A stretch of DNA of 64,000 nt, taken from the NCBI GenBank assembly GCA_021904315.1, contig CM038912.1:16393061-16457060 (forward strand), written 5' to 3'. This DNA is from Sphagnum magellanicum. Its lineage: Eukaryota > Streptophyta > Sphagnopsida > Sphagnales > Sphagnaceae. The translations under genes and the position numbers were made by a program. The notes beneath the pieces were generated by a model. It did no database searches, was not told where the DNA came from, and worked only from the letters and a program-made list of their open reading frames with translations. This document shows positions 35,701 to 48,100 of this stretch, piece after piece (within the stretch, counting starts at the first letter, position 1; each line of letters opens with the position of its first letter).

Positions 35701-38700
35701 AGTAGCTAGTAGAAGTGTATGTTTTGGTTATGGTAAACTAGCATGGCTTAGATGAATGATCATGTATCATGGGAATGTGTGTTTGATATCTCAAATGGCA
35801 ATGCATTGTGGAATGTACCATAGGATTATCAAATGGGTATCAATTATGTATAAACCATTGTCACAATGTAAGAAAGAAAAATTGAACACCAAACAAATTT
35901 AACATGGCTAGATACCATGTTGAATTATGGGAATGTTTCAAAGATATTTCTCATGGCTACACGTGTGTTGAACAAGTTTCATGGAAAAGTTGCGTATGAC
36001 GACTCTATACTAGGCTTATGTGCCATAGCCCATATATGTGGTTTGGGATTGGAACATGTTCATGCAAGAAGATCAAGGATTATTAACTCAGTGAAGAATA
36101 AAGGCAATTGGGAGTGAATGATCATGTGAAGGTTGGTAATGAATCTATGTAAAACATGAAAAATGGTAATTTAGCATGGCCAAGTTCCAACATGATGAAT
36201 GTGTATGCTAAGAATGTTAGCTACATACCATTGTGATAATGTGTAGAATGGCAGTGAACCATAATGGAAATTTCCATGATGGTTAGCAAACAAGGTAAAA
36301 TTGGAGTCAACAACAATGGCCATTTATCATGGCCTATGATAAATACATCATGGCATTGGAAAACATGTTTGAAATACATGCATATATTGGCTATGAAAGA
36401 GGATATGTTTCATAAGAAGTTGATATGTACATAATGGATATGTAAATACCAATGGTAGAGAGTTATGATAGATGTGGAGGTGAAGATACACTATTTTGAC
36501 AATTTTTGGGCATGGACATGGAGTGAACAATGGTAGCCATTTGTCATGGCCTCTAAGTGATACATCATGTGGTATTGAAAATGTGAAGTGATTTTTGTTA
36601 TGTTAATAATGGAATTTTTGAAAAATATGCATATTGGTTATAAAAGAGGATATGTTTAATAAGAAGTGGATATGTATATAGTAGAAATGTAAATACCAAT
36701 GGTAAATAAATATGATGGATGTGGAGGTAAAGATATACAAGTTTGAAAAAAAATTAGCATGGACATTTAATAAATGAAAAATATTAGAGGTAATATACAA
36801 GAAAAACAAAAGGATTACTTGTTGATGTTGCTAGAGGTTGAAAAATATTGTAGATATCTGAAGAGGAAATTTGCAATGATTGGATTTTTAAAAATATGGG
36901 TGAAAATATTTATTCAAGATATTTACTCATGGTATTTACTAAGGATATTTATTTGGGATCATAGTAACAATATTTACCATGTGGAAAAACTATTCATGAA
37001 CAGAAAAATAAAAATAGTTAAACATAATGTAAATTTCAAAATAAACATTCAAACTTACAAAATATACATTACAAATAATTATAGTATAATTTTCATTCAA
37101 AAATATAAAATATATAAAATAAATTTTGCAAGTTTAATGTTTATTGTGGATATTTAATGTAGGAACTTACTTACAATTGATATTTATAACATAGCAATTG
37201 TATCCATGAATGGAAAATATTAAAAGTGAATAAAATATTGTTGTTTTCAAACTAATCAAATAATACAAACTATTCAAAAGTAGGATTTAGTTTACTAACA
37301 ATCATTTCATCTACAACAAATGCTAGTACAACAAGATGAGAGGGAGAAGCCAAAGGCCCTAAAATGCAAGTGAGCACTGTACATGTGGACCAATCCCAAA
37401 TAGAAGAAAAGGTTGAAGGTGATGGTGAGCTTTCAAAAGTGGACCTTGCGGTTATAGATGGTTAGCAAGACAAAGGAAGTAAGTAGTGATGATGCTATGT
37501 AGTTCAAAATTTGTTGGTAGTTAGTGGTTTTCACATTCTTTGATAATTGGTGAAATAACTCAACTTGGGTTCAAGGGTTTGCAGATTTGAACTAAGAGAA
37601 CTTTATTAAAAGCATTAGGGTTTGAAAACATTTAAACAAAAATTCATGATCATTTATAGGTTGAGGGTTATCCAATGCAAGAAGACTCACGCCTTCAAGT
37701 AAGTTTTTTATCCCAACTCTTTTTTTGTTTCAATTGAATTGTAGAATCTAATTGTGTGTTCAAATTACAACATAAAAAGAAAGGAAAAAAAACTTGGTAC
37801 TTTCAAAATGGGGTGCCTTGTCAAACAACTTCACATAAACATGTGATGCCCAAGGAGAGTCCATTCCTCAAATTGGCCTAGGAAATTTCAAGATTGTATA
37901 TTATAGAGAGTAATAGACCAAAATATTACTCCCATTTTGCAATGCTTTTAAAAGACTTGAAACCCTAGTTGTCTTTTTTGTGTGAAAAGGTTATTTCTAC
38001 TCTTTGAAATTCTAGGGTTTGGGAATAATACATAAGGTTCCATTATTCATTGCGGAGGAGGAGGCCTCCCCACACAAACAAGAGCCCAACAAAAAGGTAT
38101 GTTTTCCAACCATCTCCATTTCATTTTCGCTCTTGAATCTTCATTCTAATTTATCTCAGGTAGGCCAAGAAATTCAAGAAAAGATCTTCTTTGCATATGT
38201 CTTGGCTTTCTAGAGGTGATCAAATTCTTGAAAGGCAACCAAAATTCTTAAAGGATGGCCTACATTGATACTTGAAAATTTTCATCTTTGATGAGGCAAT
38301 TGAGTTGCTAGCCTTTAAGGTTGTTTGAACATTCTAAGAAGAAGGCGGGAGATAAAATATTCTCCCTACTTTTTCAAGTCACTTCTTCCTTTCAAGTAGG
38401 ATCTTTCTAGACCCCTTGAGAGGGTCTTCATATTTACAAACACTACCATGATCTTGGGATGGATTTTGCCACCTGAGATTCGTGTTCCTTGCACTTTACA
38501 CCAAGGCACAAGCTTCAAGCCCCTCTCAGGTGTTAAGAACTTGCTACCACCATCATGGAAGGACTTGAGAGCACTAGTGCATCTTGGGTCTTTGTTAAGC
38601 TCCTAAAAAGACTTGAAACCCCAATGAAAGGGGGCCTCTTCTTAAAGCTACAAAATGGATGATCCTGGGAAAGATGTCCTTTCTTAGGCCATTGTGATGT

Positions 38701-40770
38701 AGCTCAAGAAATCATGAGGAGAAAAGGCCCCTTTCAAGTCTCTTTCCCTTTTTTTTGAGTTCAATAGAGCTCCAAACTCAAGAAGGGGGGGTTGGAAATT
38801 CATGAAACTCTCCATGTCTTAATTTGAATTGTGTTGTGTGATTTCCAAGATGTGATGATGCTAAAATCTGAAGATTTGATTAAGAAATATCACAAATCTT
38901 GTATTCAAATCATATTGAGATAATTTGAATCCCAACTTGATGTAAATTTGTAGGTTTTCAAAGACTTGCTAATTGCTTATATTCTTGAATGTTGTGGGAA
39001 TGGAAGGATTTTGCATTCAAGCACCAAGTGGAAGGGAGAAACCAATCTTCGTGTAAAGAGGAGGTATGGTGGTTGAATTTTTAAAGTTAATTCCAATTCA
39101 ACATTTGATGGTACAATCTTATATTGCTTTGTTGGATCTTGTAGGAAAAGGATGGAAATGACCAACAAGTTATGTCAACCCCCAAGATTTTGGCCTATTC
39201 ACAAGAGGTGAGTAACATTCTCTAAATGAAAAAAAAATCAATAACCTTTAAAAATTCATTTTGGATTCACATGCGTTTGAATTTTCTATGATGCCTACAT
39301 AAAATTAAATTCACATATTTAACTATGTCTAATTATTTAGGGCAAGGATACAAAGGGAAAAAAAAAAAGCATTGAGATTTTGGTAGAAATCAATTCATCA
39401 CTGGCCCCAAAACACATGAAATATTCTATGCACTTTCTTTTGTTATGAATTCATGGAATTCCAATTATCATTTCTTTTTCAGTTAACTAACCTTTTGCTT
39501 TTCATGAATCTCATTTGCATGACCTTATCCAACACTATGTGTTTGAAATCTATTTACATAGATTTGTTGTTAAAAGTATGGTTTTCCCATAACCAAATTG
39601 TAAGATCTTTGATTGAATTCAAACAATTTTGTAAAATAATGTTTCCATGTTTTTGCTCTTTGAGGTTGTTAATCATAACCAACAACAAGATAAAATATAT
39701 ATTTTTAAGTTTAGATTAAGGTCCAAAATCAAGGGGTGAAGGTATTGAAAAGAAATCCATCCTTCTTTGGCACCAAATTTAGGCTATGAAAGCCCGAATG
39801 TGGAATTCCAAAGTCATTACCTCTCTTTATATTGTCAACAAATTATTGTTTTTTGATTCCAAATACCTTAAGTCGATGTCAATTATAGCCTTATTTCATT
39901 TTATTCAAAGTTTTAAACCTAAGAGCAATTAATCTTGTAGTTATTACAATTGTTGCTTTTGTTTTTGTTGTTAGTGAATGATGATATGATGGTGGTGGTA
40001 GACATGGTGATGCTTGTGCTCCATGACATTGTTCTATTTGTGCCATGGAGATTGAGGACCTTAGAAGTGCGGTAGATTGGAATGCAACACCTAAATTATG
40101 ACAACAAATTGTAGAATGAATAATCCATTATTTTTTTGCTTACTACTAGGTTGTGGCAATCACACATAGTTGTTGTAGTTGTTACAATTGTTATTGTTGT
40201 TGTAACAATAGCAGAATTTGAACATACACCATCTTTGAACTTCTTGTTAATGCCGTGATTAAATTTCCTTAAAATGGAAAATGTTGTGTGTTTGTGGAAT
40301 TGGTGATGGTATTTGTACAAGAGTTCATTGCTCTAGTTCAAAGTGTGGTTATGAAACTTATTGTCATCATTGATGTTCTAGTTAACTAAAAAAACATCAA
40401 GATAATATTTTGCACTCTTAAGTTATTTATGCAAAGCTAATTCCACAACTTCAAACTTTGTTTTCAACAATGTTGTTCAAATAGATGTTGATGTTTTTAA
40501 AGGAAAAAAAATCTTGTTTTGGTAAGATGTTGTTTAATAATGTTCTTAGCTTGAAGCAAATTCATTAGAGCATGAAGCTACAACTTTAGGTTAGTTATTA
40601 GTCCTCTTAAAAGTTCACAATTGTTGCCATGACTTGATCCATGCTAATTTTGCCATTGCTATGAGTTTGGATTTTGCCAACAATGCCTCTACTATTGTGG
40701 TACTTCAAAGTTTTCATGGGTTTTTTGTATCGGGCTAAAATTGTCCATGTCAAGAATGACCTTTGATCAC
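29737..40770. other. Gene-poor AT-rich DNA, about 11 kb
   Basis: No gene could be supported. Open frames are mostly below 105 aa. The 127-aa frame at 36774-37157 is made mostly of Ile, Lys, Tyr and Asn from AT-rich DNA. From about 35700 to 36750, phrases such as TGTGGAGGTAAAGATA and GGATATGTTT(C/A)ATAAGAAGT recur, indicating diffuse local duplication (compare 36393-36495 with 36625-36745). Nothing else stands out. Confidence 0.4.
36393..36745. repeat. Local duplication, two diverged copies
   Basis: Around 36393-36495 and 36638-36745 the same order is seen: GGATATGTTT, AATAAGAAGT(T/G)GATATGTA, GTAAATACCAATGGTA, GATG(T)GATGTGGAGGT, then AAGATA. The spacing is about 245 bp. Confidence 0.7.
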
Positions 40771-40978
40771 TTGTCAAAACATAGAGGCTCAAATGGAAGA
40801 TTGTCAACATTTGACATTAAACATTGGTTGGCATCCATAGATGGTTGGTGATGATGATGTGCGTATTGTTGCTTGTCAAAACAAACGAGAGCTTAGATGG
40901 AAAATTGTTAACATTTTATATGAAACACTAGCTGACATCCATAGTTGATTGGTGATGATGATATTGCATGTTGTTGCT
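40771..40978. repeat. Tandem duplication, about 102-106 bp
   Basis: Copy 1 (40771-40872) and copy 2 (40873-40978) both begin TTGTCAAAAC, continue with TTAGATGGAAAATTGTTAACA-like text, GACATCCATAG and TTGGTGATGATGAT, and end in TATTGTTGC or TGTTGTTGC. Confidence 0.8.
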
Positions 40979-41061
40979 TTCAATGGGTTACAACAAAGGT
41001 GAGTAAGAATTTGTAGATTGCAACATAGGAAAGTATATAGTACTTGGGTTGATGGTTTGAT

Positions 41062-41241
41062 ATGTTTTGTCCACGGGATGTAGAAAAATTATTACATGAT
41101 TTTGAGGAAGACCCAAGATTGCAAGATGTGGGTGGAGATGATTATAGTTGGGTTCACATAATGGACGAATTTCAAGCTTGTATGGAAAGGAACCATAGTC
41201 AAATAATGGATGAGCTTCCTTGGTTTGAAATTGATTGGTAA
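41062..41241 (+). CDS. Small ORF of unknown nature, coding-like composition
   Basis: 59 aa, reading MFCPRDVEKLLHDFEEDPRL, a short acidic linker, then YSWVHIMDEFQACMERN and ending LPWFEIDW. The residue mix is varied and charged, unlike chance frames in the AT-rich DNA around it. There is no in-frame ATG upstream. It may be a fragment of a transposon protein or a small gene. I do not recognise it. Confidence 0.2.
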   Translation: MFCPRDVEKLLHDFEEDPRLQDVGGDDYSWVHIMDEFQACMERNHSQIMDELPWFEIDW

Positions 41242-44200
41242 AGGTACACCCTTGGACAAATATCTTGATTATAAAATCTAGAATTGCAAATTCCTTTAGT
41301 GGAACAAATGGCTTTTGTGTTTGTTGTAAACTATATTCTATATCAATAGATGTGAAAGAAAGGCTTAATAAAAATAATTATTCAACCCTCATGGGTGAAA
41401 GCACACTATAAGGGGGGGTCAAGATTGTTGTCGCATTATATTATTTTTCAAGGGTCCCATGTTTGAACTTTAACCATGTCATTATTATGAAGGATTTTCG
41501 CAATGCTTTTGCATATTATGATAGGTCAAAACCCAAAGAAGTCAAATGCCAAATAAATTACACGTTTTTATTTCATATGATTTGATGGTAGAAGATATTT
41601 GTGCCTAAAAAAATAAACATCACAATGTATTAAAAAATGCAAATATATTCTACATTCTATATGCAAAGAAAGGATTGAAATCATTTTTAGTCTTTATGAA
41701 ATTTGTAGTATCTAGATTAAATATAAAACTTTAGAACTTTCTCCATAAATTGGGCTACTTTTTAAAAAAAAACAGATCGTACATGAACCAAACATTACTC
41801 ACATACTTGCCAAGCCCTAACATTTAATTGCTTTCTTGTTCAACCTTTTTTTACATCTTTCTGATTATTTCAAACTTTAATTTTTTTGCATATGCACATT
41901 TCCATTCTTTCTCACATTCTATTGCACACCCAAGAAAAGACATCCAAGAGGTTGAAACATCACATGGTCAGATGATGTACACATCTCAAATTTTAGGTCA
42001 AAAAAGTTGAGTGGTAGAACATGTGGCCCCTACATAAATCCATATATCACCCCCCCCAAAAAAAGGAAAACAAGAGAAAGTTCACAATGTCTTCACAACA
42101 TCCAAAGATCCCATTTGACCAAGGTTCATTGCTAAGTTCCTTATGACAAAATATGCATCAGAGAAAGAAAAAAAAACCATGTGATCAACTTTCAGACCTT
42201 AACATTGTTTTGCATAAAAAAACATGAACTTGTGCACCTTGAAATCAAAAAGCTAACGTTTGTGTAAACCATTGCATCTTATTTAATTAAAGATTGATTT
42301 TGTTTCAAAAACATAAGCTTTCTAATGTTTGTATGCAGAACAACTAAATGTTCTCTTTGCTCATTCTCTTCTACTCTCCCCCACACGTTCATAGAAACCA
42401 TAAAAATGAAATTATACATGTCGATTGGATTTCGAACAAACTTCCAATCAAATAACTTGATTCTGATTGGAATTATCCTTGGAGGTTGTCCATGGACAAC
42501 CATACAACTGAAATGATCGTGTAGAATTGACATATGAATTATTTTTGCAAATCACCTTGAAATTGTCCTTGAAGTTATCCATACAACTGAAATGATTGTG
42601 TAGAATTGACATATGAATTTGTTTTTGCAAACCACCCCATATAATCTAATTCCTAAATCAATTGAATTTAGGTTAGCATGAAATGGTGATAGGTTTCTAG
42701 GGCCAGAGTAAACCTTCATGTTCTTGAGTCAGGCCTCTTAATATTCAACTTGGGAAATGGCAAATTTGGACATGGAGACCATGGTTTATTGTAGGGTGGG
42801 ATTTTAGATGCAACATAAATAATTTAAGGATTTTACCATGGTACCAGTACATGATTCCCATAGTGGTTCCCAAGGCAATTTCTACCACCTATTCCAAAAG
42901 TGCAAAACTGCCCCAAAAAAACAAAAAAAAAACATTGCCCCCAAGTTAAGATTCAAGTCAAAATGTGGCAAAATATTTTGGAGTTTTCAAAGAAATTTGC
43001 CAAAATTTCCCCCCAAAAAGGGTACCTTGGTCTTATATGCAATCCAAAATTTCATTTTTCACATTTGTGCAAAATTTGGCACACCAAGAAAAAAAGGGCT
43101 GGTAGAGAGAGAGAGTTTTTCTTTCTTTTCTAGAAAATAAAAAATTGGTTTTTTTTTTTTTTTTGAAAGTTGGCAATTTTTTTCTCAATGACAGGCCCCA
43201 GGGTACTTATATGCCACAATTTGTTAGTTTTTTTTCTATTATTGTTGTTTGCATTTGTGTGAAATTTCTCAACAAAAAGAAAAATACTAGTAAGATTAAA
43301 TAAGCTATCACCAAACACATACTTATCATCGAACAATTTTCAATACTTTCCTCATTCCTTAACCAAATTGAGCTGTTTTTGAATCATTGGAGACCCACAT
43401 TGGTCGAGGCTACAAAATGTTTTTTGAGTGTTGAAAGTAAACACTCAAAAGTAAAGGGGTTATGTGAAAAACATAGGAAGAGGATGAGTAATAGTTTGTC
43501 TTAAAATGTTGAAAAAAAAAGCCCCTAAACCCCTCTCTAGTTCTGACCCTCTATCGTCTTCCTCATGTTTAGTTTATTTTGAGCAATTTCAAAAAAATTA
43601 GTTCATTTAAAGTTAGTTCATTTTGAGCGATCTCAAACCTGATGGGTGCGTGCAGTCACTAGGATTTTACAAAACGTCTGTCTACTCCATAGACAAAGAT
43701 GATTTTAAGCTCAAAATCTGAAATTGTTTTTCATTCACCCAACATCAAACATAGAATTGTTTACACTAAACACCCCATCATATCTTCCTCAATCCTTTCC
43801 CAAATTGAGAGCAATTTTTGCAAATGTTGAAAGCATTAGGTGAAATGTTACAAATGTTCTTTGAGCTTCAGAAGCAGAAGAACAATGTGTGATATGATTC
43901 GACTTCCTTTGATTTCTTAAGTGTTTGCTCACTGGCCCAATGAGAGTTTTTGTTTTTTTTTTTTTTTGGTTTTTTTTTCAAAAACATAAGCAGCTTTTTT
44001 TGGAACGAAATTTCACATTCTGGCAACGAAGAAAAGGCATTGCTACTCATACAATGGCCTTTTTTTTTTAAAGGAAAAAAGGTCCAGAGTGGCCACATTA
44101 TGAGAAAAAGAAAAAAAATGGGAATTGTCAGTTTTAGACAATAGGTGTCACCATTTAGCCAAAATATAGCGGGATTCCTACACTTTTTTCACTTTAGTTG

Positions 44201-44628
44201 AATATTTGTTCATCAATTTGGTGATATAGCCAAAGTGACAATGATCAAATTAGTCAAAATTGGCTACAAGCCAAATATGAAAGTAAAAATTTCAAAACAT
44301 CCTTCTATATTTTTGGCTATCTACTTGAGTCTTGAACCAGGTCACAGAATATGGCGATTTTAATCCTACTGAAAATTTGAAAAGAAAACTTGATTTTAGC
44401 ATTTAAAAACTTTTAGTATAGCTTTTTGGCTATTCATGACGAGCAAAGAAAAGGCTGCTTTCCTCTTTGAACTTTAGCCAAATTTGGCTAATTCCTCTTG
44501 TGAATAATGGGTAGAGCACATACCTCACAAAATTGTGAAAAAAAAAAAAAACACTGGCACCTAACGGAGCTCCACAATTGTCGCACTTCAGGATATGAAG
44601 ATATGCTGATGGCGGTGTTGTAACAGCC
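41242..44628. other. Intergenic AT-rich DNA upstream of the PMI1-type gene
   Basis: Homopolymer-rich DNA (T runs near 43149 and 43951, A runs near 44540) without a supportable gene. It includes the small duplication at 42500-42636. Confidence 0.4.
42500..42636. repeat. Direct repeat, 57-58 bp x 2, 79-bp period
   Basis: Copies at 42500-42556 and 42579-42636 start CCATACAACTGAAATGAT and share GTGTAGAATTGACATATGAA, with few mismatches. Copy 1 is preceded by the palindromic TTGTCCATGGACAA near 42486-42499. Confidence 0.85.
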
Positions 44629-45108
44629 ATGCGTTCATCTCCTCTCCTCTCCCCATTGCGAGCTCGTTCCCTTCCTCTCCAACAACAACAGCCAAGAATC
44701 GTTCCTTCCGCTTGTTTTATTTCTCCAATTCCTCGGAACAATCCACATCTGCTCCAGTTCCCATCTTCTCAAGCTCCCCCAAATCTCGCCGTTTTCAAAC
44801 CACCCAGTTTGGAGAAAGATGTACAAGCTGCTTACGCAACATCTCCTGTGAAAACAGAGTAAGAGAGTTTTGAAAGAAAGAGACTCGTGTCCAGAGAGAG
44901 AGAGAGAGAGAGAGAGAGAGTCTAGAGTGTCGAGAGGAGGAATTGTAGCTCTGTGGAAATAATTTGAGCTTGGGAGATTCGGGTTTTTTGTGGTGAAATT
45001 TCTGTTGCTCTTGGAAAGATAATGCATCAGTGGTGAGTGAGACACAGGGAGCTGGAGGGAGAAGGATTAGGAGGGAGCTCGGGAGGAGCTAACTGCAGTC
45101 GTAGCAGC
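44629..45108 (+). promoter_or_regulatory. Likely 5' leader of the PMI1-type gene, with upstream ORFs
   Basis: Composition becomes gene-like from about 44580. An ATG at 44629 opens a 77-codon upstream ORF ending at 44862 (Pro/Ser-rich, no known match). A 28-bp AG microsatellite follows at 44893-44920. ATG 45022 begins a four-codon uORF (MHQW) that stops at 45034-45036, in frame with and 72 bases before the main start. Which of these are transcribed depends on the unknown transcription start. Confidence 0.4.
44893..44920. repeat. (AG)14 microsatellite
   Basis: Perfect dinucleotide run in the presumed 5' leader of the PMI1-type gene. Transcribed GA/CT tracts are common in plant 5' leaders. Confidence 0.9.
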
Positions 45109-48100
45109 ATGAAATCAGCAGGAGGAGGAGGAGGAGGAGGAGGAAGTGAGAGGGAAGATACCGGGGGGCAGCTTCTCAAAGAGCTTGAAGCTTTGAGTCA
45201 AGCTCTGTACAATGCAGGAGGTCAGCGGCAGCAGCACGCAGGCCCGCCAGCTCCCAGCAGGATGGAATCTTGGAGTAGTGGTAGTAGCAACAGGAGTGAT
45301 GAGGAACCGCCGCAGTCTCCATATAACCTCGGCCCGGGAAGTAGAAGAAGAGAGGTGATCACACCTCCTTCTCCAGGTCTTCGTCTTGGGACGACCACAA
45401 GACACGAACAGGTTGCAACAGCACCGCCGCCCAGGTCTCCTTTTCTTTCTAGTGTTAGTAGTCGACAAGATCATCAGCTGCCTCGCAGTCCTTATCAGCT
45501 TCGTGCCCGCAACGTCGTCGATGTCTCGCCCAAGTCTCCTTTCCTTGGAAGCAGTATAGCAAGAGATGTTGACAAGTTTGCTTCTCCTTACCTTGGTGCC
45601 AGAAGAGACAGCTTAGCTGAGCCTCCCTCTCCACAGCTTGGAGTCGTGAAGAGAGATGGCGCTCCATCTCCCTATCTAGGAACCCGAAGAGATCAAGAGC
45701 CTCCTCCATCATCTCCGTATGTAGGAGCTCGCAGCAGAGATCCAGAGCCTCCATCATCTCCGTATCGAGGAGGAGCTCCCAGCAGAGATCCAGAGCCTCC
45801 ATTATCTCCGTATCTAGGAGGAGCTCGCAGCAGAGATCAAGAGCCTCCTGCATCTCCATATCTAGGAGCCAAAAGAGATCACCTGCAAGAGCCTTCGTCG
45901 TCACCGTACCTGGGAAGCAGGAGAGGAGAACAGCGGTATTCTTCTTCCTTCCATGGCAGTGCGAGAATGGAGCCCAAGTCGCCATTTTTGGGCACAATTG
46001 AGGAATCTGGAACTGCTGCGTCTCCATATCTGGCAGTCAGGAATGGGTTCAGATCGTCGTCTTTCAGTCCGGGGGGGCAAGAAGTGCGATCACCGCATAT
46101 GCTGCAGGAGCAGGGAAGGAGCGACAGCATGCCGCCTCTTCGGGCTTTAAGTGAGTCTTTCCCGAGGCCACCTGGAGCTGGAGGTTTGACTCCTTTGATG
46201 CTATCTTCGGCTGCTGCTGATGCTGCACTTGGGTCGCCCGCGAAGACGCGAACTCTCTCAATTGACAGGCATTTTTCTTCACCCGCGCGCGTAGCTGCGT
46301 CTGCGCCTTCGCCTACTTCACGTCCGAAGAGATCCGAGACATACCGGCTGGATGCGCCGCGGAGGGCAACGAGTCTGAATCCACGGCAGCTGGAGGAGCA
46401 GGGAGAAGGAGAAGAAGAAGGGCAGCAGCAGGGATATGCGCTTCTGCAGCCATGGCATTCGCAAGGCTTCGAGAGAAACTTGCCGGAAGTGACGAACTTT
46501 CCGGCATGGCTAGAAGACAACGTCCAATTCAGCCAGAAACTGGAAGCACCGCCCAAGGAGAAGAAGAAGGGATTCTGGAACTGGAAACCATTCCGAGCCA
46601 TTGCACGGATAGCTCAACAACGATTCCATTGCGTTTTTACGATGCACGTGCATGGGATTGAGGGACTTCCAGCTACAATGAACGGTCTTCGTCTCTCCGT
46701 CTCTTGGAAACGCAAAGAAGCCATGACGCAAACTGTGCCATCACGAGTCTTCCAAGGCTCCGCCGAGTTCGAAGAAACTCTGAGCTTGAAATCCACTATC
46801 TACGGCGCCAAGAGCGGCGCCGGCGACATCAAGTACGAGCCAAAGAACTTCGATCTTGCGGTGATTGCCCTGGATATCGATTCCCTTGTACTTGGCACAC
46901 ATCGTCTGGACTTGACTCGTCTTCTTCCTGCAAATCCTGAGAAGAATAGCACAACACTCGACGACGAGGAGAAGCGATGGATGACGAGTTTCAAGCTCGC
47001 TGGCAAAGCCAAAGGAGGAACTCTTGTGGTCACGTTTGGATACCAGCTGCTTTTGGGCAAGGACTCGCAGCAGCTGCTGTCCAGCAGTCTATTGAGCTCC
47101 AGGTACATGGATTCTTCCCCCCTGATGAAACCCTTACTGCGATCTTACAACAGTCTCCCCAATTCACCTCAGGGATTGTCAGTGCCGCATCAGCATCATC
47201 ATCATCATGCTGGAAGATCCTCAGATGCTCAATACTCACCTGCTATGTCAGAGCCACCTAGCATGGACTACGAATACATGATGGGCATGGAGCATCTGAA
47301 CCTTGACGAATCCTCCACGCTTGAGAAACCTTACATGCTAGGAAGAAATGCACTCAGAGCTTACTCACGACCTGAATCCCTCCGAGCATTCAGAGATTCT
47401 GGCCTTCTTTCTTCTTCTCCAACACCTTCTTTCTTCTCACATACTACGGATTCCATGCTGACTCCACCAACTCCCCCGAGGTTTGCTTCTGCTGATGAGC
47501 AGCCTGCTGCTGCTACAACACCTCCTCAGGAAAGAAGCAAACAAGAGGCCCGCATGCAACCGAGAGATGATGATGCTGAGGAGGAAGAGTTGGTGCAGGA
47601 AGATGATGATGATGAAGGTGGTGATGAGTTTGTGGTTGTTGATCAGGGACTTGAGAATGGTACAATGTTGCAGCATTTCTCTTCTCGAGGATTTGGTGAC
47701 ATTGAGGCAGCTGAGGACATGGTGCGTATGGATGACGAAGAACAAGAAGAAGTTGATGAAGAAGAAATTTGTGATGAGCAGCAGGAGGAGGAAGAGGAGG
47801 AGCAGATAGCAGAAGGTGAGTATTACATTCCATAACCTCAAGAGTTGTTGTGAAGCACACTCCATGAAAACCTCTGAAACATTGCAACTACATACTAAGC
47901 AAGCTTGAATCATGTGGTGGATGTGGGATTTTGTTGCATTCAGATCCAGCCGAGATTGGTGAGGAAGAAGAGGTGGTGATCAATATTGATTCTTTGACTA
48001 GAGAAGAGAGGTCTCAACCTGCAGTAGGGGAAATGGAGATCCGTGCTGACACATCCCAGAAGGCAGAGTCACGGGAGGAACCATGCACGGGGGAGTGGGA

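Noticed and set aside
36774..37157. 127-codon ORF
   Set aside because: Composed mainly of Ile, Lys, Tyr and Asn as expected for random AT-rich DNA; no motif.
45115..46601. Long minus-strand frames opposite the PMI1-type exon 1
   Set aside because: They are shadows of the GC-rich coding exon; the + strand frame has family motifs and correct splice junctions.
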